Assembly: GCA_021780625.1 (NCBI GenBank)
Contig: JAJXYI010000536.1
Location: forward strand, 1-5,069
Source of the DNA: a bacterium
Lineage (GTDB): Bacteria > Verrucomicrobiota > Verrucomicrobiae > Opitutales > Opitutaceae
Direction of reading: 5' to 3'
Length of the DNA stretch: 5,069 nt
The notes under the pieces are model-generated. The model was not told the DNA's origin, did not search any database, and saw only the letters and a list, made by a program, of their open reading frames with translations. Below, piece by piece: positions 1 through 5,069 of this stretch; positions within the stretch are counted from its first letter, which is position 1; each line of letters begins with the position of its first letter. Made by a program: the position numbers and the translations under genes.

Positions 1-710
1 TAGTCGGCGGCCAGCGCATCCATCAGGTGGTTCTTCATCAGCAGCGTCACGAAGGCGAAACTCCCGATCAGGTAGCAGCACAGGGGCAGGACGGCGTGGC
101 GCGCCAGGTCGGCTGCCTTGGCCCAGGTGCCGAGGTCCGCGAAATTGTCGCCCACGAAACCTCCCATGGGAAACCAGCGCAGGCGTGCGGCGAAGAAGAC
201 AATGAGCAACGCGCCGAGCACGTAGCCGGGGACGGCGTATCCCATGAAGATCAGCACGGAGCTTCCGGTGTCGACCCAGGTGCGGTGTTTGAGCGCCTTG
301 AGCACGCCCAGCGGAATGCAGACCGTGTAGGTAAGCACCAGGGTGATGAGCCCGTAGAACAGCGAGATGGGGAAACGATCCCACATGAGCGTCCACACCG
401 GCTCGTCATAGCGGTAGGAGGTGCCCAGGTCTCCCCGGGCGACCTTTCCCAGCCACAGCACGTAGGCTTCGTACCAAGGCTTGTCGAAGCCGTAGTAGGC
501 TTTCAGCTGGGCGAGTTGATCGGCGGACAGTGCCGAGCCCGCGCCATTCGTGCGCGAGGAGTGCCCGCCGATCGTCACACGCTGCGCCTGCATGATCGCC
601 TGCTCCAAGGGCCCCCCTGGAGCGATGCGCGTGATGAAGAACACAATGAGGGTGATTCCGAAAAGGGTCAGTGGAATCAGCAGCAAGCGCCGCAGGAAAT
701 AGGCTCTCAT
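1..710 (-). CDS. yejB: YejB-type peptide/microcin C ABC transporter permease, 3'-truncated by window edge
   Basis: Inner-membrane permease subunit of a binding-protein-dependent ABC importer of the Opp/Dpp class. In enterobacteria YejABEF takes up peptides and microcin C. The frame is open from ATG at 710-708 to the left edge, giving 236 complete residues of a family usually near 350-360. The N-terminus (MRAYFLRRLLLIPLTLFGI) is the typical start of OppB/DppB/YejB permeases, with transmembrane segment 1 at about residues 7-28 followed by RIAPGGPLEQAI. The YejB-like region continues with YYGFDKPWYEAY (72-83), GDLGTSYR (93-100), further membrane segments at about 113-135 and 150-173, the GYAVPGYVLGALLIVFF stretch (157-173), FPMGGFV (180-186), and a segment at about 205-225 ending in LMKNHLMD. 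The EAA loop that contacts the ATPase lies beyond the window. The YejB subtype is recognised from remembered sequence similarity. No strong ribosome binding site precedes the ATG, but the family start fits exactly. Partner genes (yejE, yejF) would be expected to the left. Confidence 0.88.
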   Translation of the reverse strand, partial: MRAYFLRRLLLIPLTLFGITLIVFFITRIAPGGPLEQAIMQAQRVTIGGHSSRTNGAGSALSADQLAQLKAYYGFDKPWYEAYVLWLGKVARGDLGTSYRYDEPVWTLMWDRFPISLFYGLITLVLTYTVCIPLGVLKALKHRTWVDTGSSVLIFMGYAVPGYVLGALLIVFFAARLRWFPMGGFVGDNFADLGTWAKAADLARHAVLPLCCYLIGSFAFVTLLMKNHLMDALAAD

Positions 711-1022
711 GATGCTCGATGGCCCGGTAAACGTGGAAGTCTCCGCGAAGAAAGCAAATCCTGACTTGAATTGTCGACATTCGGTTATCGCGGCGGGTCC
801 GGTCGCGGGGAGTCGTGCGAGGGTGGATACGCGGGCGGGCCGGCGGCGAGGACCTGGGCAGATACTGCCGCATCCGGCGCGGGCCGCTTTTGAGTGCGTG
901 GTCCCTGTTCGCCACGAAAACTCTAAGGCGTTTATTAAAAAACAGAAAGGGAGGCATAAAAGCTCCTGGTACGGGACCTGCAAATCCCCGGGCTGATCAA
1001 TCAACCTCAATTCATTGCGCCC
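711..1022. other. Divergent intergenic region, presumed promoters for the permease and the twin repeat genes
   Basis: These 312 bases separate the leftward permease gene from the rightward small genes and must hold at least one promoter for each. Reading frames here are unsupported and overlap in ways typical of GC-rich shadows. Positions 915-960 form an AT-richer patch in an otherwise GC-rich region. The best plus-strand candidate in it is a weak pair, TTATTA (932-937) and CATAAA (955-960), with 17 bases between them. Each hexamer matches the sigma-70 consensus only partly, so this is a suggestion. A GGGAGG at 950-955 resembles a Shine-Dalgarno sequence, but no start codon follows at a usable distance. 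I found no clear minus-strand promoter, RNA gene or terminator. Confidence 0.5.
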
Positions 1023-1463
1023 ATGTCCATCGACTCCGTTTCCAAGACCACTCCCTCGTTATTGGCCGCCGACACGAGCAGCTTTCAGAAAGCGCGGGCC
1101 GATTTCCAGGCGCTGTCGAGCGCGCTCAACTCCAAGGACCTGACTGGTGCGAAGCAGGATTTTGCGTCTCTGGAGAAGGATGCCCCTGAATTGGCCTCGG
1201 CGGTCGCGAATTCACCCGGTGCTTCGGGCACCACGGCGCTCGACAGCTTCAAGGCCCTCGCGAGTTCGCTGCAGTCCAACGATCTTGCCGGGGCGCAGAA
1301 TGCGATGAATGCGCTTCAGAACAACGTTTCGAGCCAGGCGACGCTTCACCACGGACATCACCACCACCGCGCCTACACGGACAACGCGGCGGCGGCGCAG
1401 CTGTCGGGAATCACGGCCCCGGTCCCTGCGGCATCCGGCTCGTCGCTCAACGCCAGCGCCTGA
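1023..1463 (+). CDS. Small alpha-helical repeat protein, upstream paralogue (two 26-residue motifs, His-rich tail)
   Basis: Function unknown. The 146-residue protein has no signal peptide or membrane segment, so it is probably cytoplasmic. Two copies of one motif are visible: residues 28-53, FQALSSALNSKDLTGAKQDF followed by ASLEKD, and residues 76-101, FKALASSLQSNDLAGAQNAM followed by NALQNN. Each looks like two short amphipathic helices joined at the S-x-D-L turn, resembling a reduced TPR-like hairpin. A histidine cluster, HHGHHHH, lies at 109-115, and the tail to 146 is rich in Ala, Ser and Pro and probably disordered. The start is ATG at 1023, with no Shine-Dalgarno sequence before it. The paralogue lies 79 bases downstream on the same strand and begins with the same nine bases (ATGTCCATC), so the pair is probably a tandem duplication in one transcript. 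I recall similar short SGDL-containing hypothetical proteins in other Gram-negative bacteria, without an assigned role. Coding status is supported by the matching repeat periodicity in both paralogues. Confidence 0.82.
   Translation: MSIDSVSKTTPSLLAADTSSFQKARADFQALSSALNSKDLTGAKQDFASLEKDAPELASAVANSPGASGTTALDSFKALASSLQSNDLAGAQNAMNALQNNVSSQATLHHGHHHHRAYTDNAAAAQLSGITAPVPAASGSSLNASA
1104..1181 (+). repeat. Repeat motif copy 1 of the upstream paralogue
   Basis: Encodes residues 28-53 of the upstream small protein, with the pattern F-x2-L-x2-A-L-x-S-x-D-L-x2-A-x3-F-x2-L-x2-D. It is the closest of the two copies in this protein to the copies in the downstream paralogue. Confidence 0.75.
1248..1325 (+). 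repeat. Repeat motif copy 2 of the upstream paralogue
   Basis: Encodes residues 76-101, 48 residues after copy 1. It keeps F-x2-L, the S-x-D-L turn and A-Q, but has N instead of D at the last position and M at the position usually held by F or L. Confidence 0.72.
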
Positions 1464-1494
1464 GCCTGGCGCGTCCCGCTCCCTTTTCTCCGAA

Positions 1495-1517
1495 GATCGG
1501 GTCGCCGCGACCCGATC
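1495..1517. repeat. Perfect 10-bp inverted repeat between the twin genes
   Basis: The arms GATCGGGTCG (1495-1504) and CGACCCGATC (1508-1517) are exact reverse complements around a three-base CCG loop. The element lies 31 bases after the stop of the first small gene and 25 bases before the start of the second. No run of T follows on either strand, so it is not a canonical intrinsic terminator. In RNA it would be a very stable hairpin that could partly stop transcription, protect the upstream message from 3' exonucleases or set different expression of the two genes. As DNA it could instead be an operator for a dimeric regulator. Confidence 0.75.
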
Positions 1518-1542
1518 AGAACCCACAACGCTCCCACTCGTC

Positions 1543-1917
1543 ATGTCCATCTCACCGCTCTCCTCCAATTCGCAGATCGGCCTCGGCGGTCTGCCTCAGT
1601 CGAACAATCTCCGCCGCAAGGATCTCAAGTCGCTCGTCGACGCGATCCAGTCGGGCGACATTAGCACGGCGCAGCAGGCGTTTGCGCAGATGCTCAAGGA
1701 CTCGCCCAAACTCGCACAGGCGGTGAACGGCACCCAGTCCTCGTCGTCTTCGAACAACGCGAAGCTGTCCGCCTTCCAGTCGCTGTCGGCCGCGCTCAAG
1801 TCGGGCGATCTGTCGTCGGCCCAGAAGGCGCTCACCTCGCTGCTCAAGGATGCGCCGCCGACGGGCGATGGCCAGCCTGCCTACCACGCGCTGGCGGGTG
1901 CCTCGGGAATGTCCTGA
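1543..1917 (+). CDS. Small alpha-helical repeat protein, downstream paralogue (two SGD-type motifs)
   Basis: Function unknown. The 124-residue protein has no signal peptide or membrane helix. It carries two copies of the motif seen in its upstream neighbour: residues 28-53, LKSLVDAIQSGDISTAQQAF then AQMLKD, and residues 78-103, FQSLSAALKSGDLSSAQKAL then TSLLKD. A Ser/Asn-rich linker (about 65-73, SSSSSNN) joins them. The repeats are 50 residues apart, against 48 in the upstream paralogue, and the first copy begins at residue 28 in both. The start is set at ATG 1543 because it gives MSI, matching the paralogue's N-terminus. The same frame is open upstream to 1309, but that extension overlaps the first gene and encodes Arg/Thr-rich translation unlike a protein. 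The histidine cluster of the upstream protein is absent. No Shine-Dalgarno sequence precedes the start. A terminator follows 39 bases after the stop. Confidence 0.82.
   Translation: MSISPLSSNSQIGLGGLPQSNNLRRKDLKSLVDAIQSGDISTAQQAFAQMLKDSPKLAQAVNGTQSSSSSNNAKLSAFQSLSAALKSGDLSSAQKALTSLLKDAPPTGDGQPAYHALAGASGMS
1624..1701 (+). repeat. Repeat motif copy 1 of the downstream paralogue
   Basis: Encodes residues 28-53, with L replacing F at the first position and the turn written as QSGDI. It keeps the spacing of conserved Leu, Ala and Asp residues. Confidence 0.75.
1774..1851 (+). repeat. Repeat motif copy 2 of the downstream paralogue
   Basis: Encodes residues 78-103, the copy nearest to an idealised consensus: FQSLSAALKSGDLSSAQKAL then TSLLKD. 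Similarity to copy 1 of the upstream protein (FQALSSALNSKDL) is high. Confidence 0.78.
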
Positions 1918-1956
1918 GCGTACCGACCGGCGTTAGTCTCAGCTATTTCACTACGG

Positions 1957-1990
1957 AGGCCGCGGAATATCACGCCGCGGCCTTTGTGTT
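1957..1990 (+). terminator. Intrinsic terminator after the twin repeat genes
   Basis: Arms AGGCCGCGG (1957-1965) and CCGCGGCCT (1975-1983) pair perfectly around a nine-base loop and are followed by TTGTGTTGTT. The T-rich tail follows only on the plus strand, so the main job is ending the small-gene transcript. The hairpin lies between converging genes, since the PspC stop is at 2027-2029, and no other hairpin was seen there, so it may also help stop leftward transcription. Confidence 0.85.
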
Positions 1991-2026
1991 GTTGCGTATG
2001 CCGACGCAGCCGTGCGGGACATCCGG

Positions 2027-3205
2027 TCATTGTTGGTGCCACCATGCCCTGAGCTGATCGACGGCGTGGTGGATGGCGGGAGGGATGGAGTGGAGGAATT
2101 CGCGGGTCTGGTGCGGGAAGACGAACCAGCCCACGAGGAACAAGACGAGCAGCGCATAGAAACCGCCGCCACAGCAGCAGGGGCGGTGTCCGAGGATTTG
2201 ATTTCGGGCGGCGCGAATCGGCCAGGTGAGGAAATGGCCCACCAAGAGGACCAGCAGGATGGCGACCCACAGATGGACGCCGGGCAGGCCGAAACCGAAG
2301 ATCGTCCCTGTGAGGATCAGGGAAATCACGGCGACGAGGCAGGCCACGCCGAAGAGAGCCTCGATGATTCCGAGCAGGGATGCGGACGCCCATCCGTCGA
2401 AGCCGTGACCGGGGTGCTGGGCCCAATACTGATGCCAGTTCTGCTGGCACTGGGTGGCGCTGGCGCGGACTTCCCACTTCAGGTTGCGTCGCAGATCGCG
2501 CATCTCGCGCTTGAATTTCTTCCGCCAGGCGCGGCGCGAGGCGCGGTCGGAAAAGCCCTTTGAAGCGTTGTAGTAACCCTGGCGCGCGCGCCGGATGAAC
2601 TCCTGGGCGGTTGCGGTGGCTCCGTGTGCGGCGGCCTTCTGGGCGGCGGAGTCTGCCTTCGGAATGATGAACATCAGCGCCAGGTAGGCGAGGACCCCGG
2701 TGCCGAAGGAGGCGATTGCGAGCACCACGAAGACGATGCGCACGAGCGTGACGTCGATGCCGGCGTAGGCGCTGATGCCGTTGCAGACGCCGCCGATCAT
2801 GGCGCCCTCGTTGATCCGGTACAGGCGGCGGGTGGGTCCGGCGCCTTCGGCGTCGGTCCCCGGGGTGGGAGGCGGCTGTGGCCCGCCGGAAGACGAGGAG
2901 CCCGGGGGGGGCGTGCCGGCGTCGGCGGAGGCCGCATCGTTGGGATCGGAACTGTCATTGACCGGGCCCATCTCGGCGATGACGGCGGCGACTTCGCGGG
3001 CGGTGACGACGCTCTTGAAGGAGGAGAGCAGCGCCCGGAATTTTTCCGCGATCGCCTGCTCGATGTCGGCGATGATCTCGTCGCGGTCGGGATTGCCGGC
3101 GAGTTTTGCGGCGGCGGTCTGGAGATAACCCTGAAGCGCCTCGTAGCCATTTTCCTCGAGCTGGTAGGCGTTGCCGTTGAGGTTGACGGTGATGACCTTG
3201 TTCAT
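2027..3205 (-). CDS. PspC-domain membrane protein with HAAS-like N-terminus and extended transmembrane C-terminus
   Basis: Probable envelope-stress sensor or effector; exact role unknown. The protein has 392 residues. Residues 1-82 form a helical domain starting MNKVITVNLNGNAYQLEENG and containing RDEIIADIEQAIAEKF (41-56). This resembles the DUF1700/HAAS-like domains found with PadR regulators and in PspC proteins of Bacteroidota-type bacteria. A Pro/Ser/Gly linker follows (about 84-124). The PspC domain spans about 126-184 and includes RRLYR, GGVCNGISAYAGID and a membrane helix at about 157-181. A strongly basic, probably cytoplasmic segment covers 203-245 (SRRAWRKKFKREMRDLRR inside it). Three further membrane segments lie at about 277-303, 309-328 and 347-364, with a CCCGGG cluster at 343-348. 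It is much longer than a minimal PspC of about 70-120 residues. The ATG at 3205-3203 was chosen because the longer frame to 3361 overlaps padR and gives non-protein-like sequence. The start is 23 bases after the padR stop, so the two are almost certainly cotranscribed. Confidence 0.93.
   Translation of the reverse strand: MNKVITVNLNGNAYQLEENGYEALQGYLQTAAAKLAGNPDRDEIIADIEQAIAEKFRALLSSFKSVVTAREVAAVIAEMGPVNDSSDPNDAASADAGTPPPGSSSSGGPQPPPTPGTDAEGAGPTRRLYRINEGAMIGGVCNGISAYAGIDVTLVRIVFVVLAIASFGTGVLAYLALMFIIPKADSAAQKAAAHGATATAQEFIRRARQGYYNASKGFSDRASRRAWRKKFKREMRDLRRNLKWEVRASATQCQQNWHQYWAQHPGHGFDGWASASLLGIIEALFGVACLVAVISLILTGTIFGFGLPGVHLWVAILLVLLVGHFLTWPIRAARNQILGHRPCCCGGGFYALLVLFLVGWFVFPHQTREFLHSIPPAIHHAVDQLRAWWHQQ
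2904..2911. repeat. G8 homopolymer inside the PspC gene linker
   Basis: Eight consecutive G on the plus strand (C8 in the coding strand) encode Pro-Pro-Pro at residues 99-101 of the PspC protein, in the linker between the HAAS-like and PspC domains. A one-base slip here would remove the PspC domain and all membrane segments while leaving the N-terminal domain. The tract may simply reflect proline codons in a GC-rich genome. Confidence 0.6.
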
Positions 3206-3228
3206 TTGTGGGGGGCCTTGCCGGTGTG

Positions 3229-3555
3229 TCAGGCGCGGCCGAGGTTTTTTACGGTGTCGTTGATCTTGTCCCAGTAATCGGAGGTTTCGCGGAGCTGTTC
3301 GCGGCCCTTGGCGGTGAGCTTGTAATACTTTCGGGGGGGGCCGGCTTCGGACTCCTTCCACTCGTATTCAAGAAGGCCCTCGCGCCGCATCTTGCTGAGC
3401 AGCGGGTAGAGCGTGCCCTCCTGGGTCGCGAATTCGGTCGTGCTCAAATGCTTCAGGATATCGGCGGCGTAGACCTTGTCGGCCGCGATGATCCGGAGCA
3501 CGAGGAACTCCAGAAGGCCCTTGCGGATGGCGGTGAATTTTTCATCGATGCTCAT
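3229..3555 (-). CDS. PadR-family transcriptional regulator
   Basis: Winged helix-turn-helix DNA-binding protein of 108 residues, the usual size for the short PadR-like (PF03551) group, which act as dimers and commonly repress their own operon. Visible family features are the N-terminal helix RKGLLEFLVLRII (11-23), the YAADILKHL helix (29-37), the recognition-helix region EGTLYPLLSKMRREGLLEY (46-64), and the wing GPPRKYYKLTAKGREQL (72-88), followed by a short dimerisation helix to the end. The start is ATG at 3555-3553 (MSIDEKF). The frame stays open to a TTG at 3618, but that TTG is the proposed -35 box and the extra residues are not conserved-looking. It is the first gene of a two-gene operon with the PspC gene 23 bases downstream, a pairing widespread in bacteria. 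Autorepression through the palindrome at 3579-3594 is inferred. The inducing signal is unknown. Confidence 0.94.
   Translation of the reverse strand: MSIDEKFTAIRKGLLEFLVLRIIAADKVYAADILKHLSTTEFATQEGTLYPLLSKMRREGLLEYEWKESEAGPPRKYYKLTAKGREQLRETSDYWDKINDTVKNLGRA
3333..3340. repeat. G8 homopolymer inside the padR gene wing region
   Basis: Eight consecutive G on the plus strand encode part of Gly-Pro-Pro-Arg (residues 72-75) in the beta-wing of the PadR protein. Slippage would truncate or scramble the wing and dimerisation helix. It is the second G8 tract in the operon. Confidence 0.6.
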
Positions 3556-3578
3556 GGAGCGCAGTTCTGATAAAGCTT

Positions 3579-3594
3579 CCTTGGTTAAACAAGG
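3579..3594. promoter_or_regulatory. Candidate PadR operator, 16-bp near-perfect palindrome
   Basis: The sequence CCTTGGTTAAACAAGG has arms CCTTG and CAAGG and a central TTAA, with a single mismatched pair (3584/3589). It lies 24 bases upstream of the padR start, and its right-hand end overlaps the proposed -10 box at 3591-3596. This is the position expected for an autorepressor operator. Binding by PadR is inferred; many PadR sites have the form ATGT-N8-ACAT, which this is not. Confidence 0.55.
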
Positions 3595-3618
3595 TAGCGG
3601 TGAATAAAAAGGCGTCAA
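3591..3618 (-). promoter_or_regulatory. Candidate sigma-70 promoter of the padR-pspC operon
   Basis: On the minus strand, TTGACG (3618-3613) matches the -35 consensus at five of six positions. It is followed after 16 bases by TACCTT (3596-3591), which keeps the first two and the last T of the -10 consensus. Transcription would begin near 3584, about 29 bases before the padR ATG. The -35 match is good and the -10 match is poor. Confidence 0.5.
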
Positions 3619-3621
3619 GCG

Positions 3622-3672
3622 GGAAACTTTGAGGAGGGCGGGGCGGGGTGGGTCGGGCGCGATGGAACTTTG
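3622..3672. repeat. Short direct repeat upstream of the padR promoter
   Basis: GGAAACTTTG (3622-3631) and GGAACTTTG (3664-3672) occur about 42 bases apart, just upstream of the proposed -35 box. The spacing is close to four helical turns, so they could be paired protein-binding sites. With arms this short, chance is a real alternative. Apart from these repeats, 3632-3757 shows nothing recognisable. Confidence 0.3.
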
Positions 3673-3757
3673 CGGAACCCGGCGGGCGAAGACTTGTCGG
3701 ACAGGCGCAGATCACGCCGTGCAAATGCGGCGGGATCGATTAGTTGAAGCTGGACCT

Positions 3758-3783
3758 GGCGGGGCTGCCTATGCAGCCCCGCC
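3758..3783 (-). terminator. Strong GC-rich hairpin after the U32 gene, probable terminator
   Basis: Perfect 11-bp arms GGCGGGGCTGC (3758-3768) and GCAGCCCCGCC (3773-3783) surround a four-base loop. The hairpin lies 47 bases beyond the stop of the leftward U32 gene and well before the padR promoter, which is where a terminator is expected. No T-run follows on the minus strand; on the plus strand only TT and then GGCGTTT follows. It may be a U-tract-poor terminator or a 3'-end stabiliser. Confidence 0.5.
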
Positions 3784-3830
3784 TTGGCGTTTATGGGGGC
3801 GTGCAGGGAAAATCCGGATACGCGGGGGGC

Positions 3831-5069
<1,239 letters not shown>

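Noticed and set aside
27..764. A 245-codon plus-strand reading frame covering the permease region
   Set aside because: It is antisense to a clearly recognisable YejB-type permease. Its translation is rich in Gln, Glu, His and Arg without hydrophobic-core periodicity, as expected for a shadow frame in GC-rich DNA.
890..936. Promoter for the first small gene based on TTGAGT (890-895) or TTTATT (931-936)
   Set aside because: TTGAGT has no acceptable -10 box 15-19 bases downstream, and TTTATT pairs only with a poor -35 match, so neither is strong enough to list as a promoter.
1309..1542. A longer N-terminus for the second small gene
   Set aside because: The extension overlaps the first small gene in another frame, is dominated by Arg and Thr, and destroys the MSI start and residue-28 repeat register shared with the paralogue.
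2012..3277. Several long plus-strand frames across the PspC gene
   Set aside because: They are Gly/Asp/Glu/Ala-rich antisense shadows of a gene with clear domain structure and no independent support.
3206..3361. A longer N-terminus for the PspC protein starting at 3361
   Set aside because: It would overlap padR by more than 100 bases and reads as Arg/Pro-rich non-conserved sequence, whereas MNKVITVNLNG at 3205 is a typical start for this family.
3556..3618. TTG start at 3618 adding 21 residues to PadR
   Set aside because: That TTG is part of the proposed -35 box, the added residues would cover the promoter and palindrome, and 108 residues from ATG 3555 is the usual size for short PadR proteins.

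Overview
The window is GC-rich, densely coding bacterial chromosome. No phage, plasmid, transposon, tRNA, rRNA or CRISPR signal is visible. None of the starts examined has a convincing Shine-Dalgarno sequence. A PadR regulator is paired with a PspC protein that carries a DUF1700/HAAS-like N-terminus, and a long DUF3656-type U32 protein and a YejB-type permease are also present. This combination would suit a Verrucomicrobiota (Opitutaceae-like) or a related high-GC environmental bacterium. That assignment is inference from gene content and composition, not from a marker gene.

Layout from left to right: (1) positions 1-710, minus strand, hold the N-terminal two thirds of a YejB-type peptide ABC-transporter permease that runs off the left edge. 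(2) Positions 711-1022 are a divergent intergenic region with an AT-richer patch near 915-960. (3) Positions 1023-1463 and 1543-1917, plus strand, are two small paralogous genes. Each encodes two copies of a ~26-residue helical-hairpin motif (F/L-x2-L-x2-A/S-I/L-x-S-x-D-I/L-x2-A). They are separated by 79 bases containing a perfect 10-bp palindrome and are followed by an intrinsic terminator at 1957-1990. (4) Positions 2027-3555, minus strand, are a two-gene operon: a PadR-family regulator, then a multi-domain PspC membrane protein. A 16-bp near-palindrome overlaps the proposed padR promoter. (5) Positions 3556-3830 are a control region that also holds a strong GC-rich hairpin, probably the terminator of the next gene. 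(6) Positions 3831-5069, minus strand, are the C-terminal 412 residues of a U32-family protein with DUF3656, entering from the right edge.

The PadR/PspC pair reads as an autoregulated envelope-stress module: the repressor controls its own promoter and the downstream membrane protein, which may sense or relay membrane damage. The twin small-protein genes are the least understood part. They look like a tandem duplication of a cytoplasmic alpha-helical repeat protein of unknown function. The permease and the U32 protein are unlinked, conventional neighbours. I see no clearly new multi-gene system; the best candidates for follow-up are the twin repeat proteins and the regulatory layout of the padR-pspC operon.
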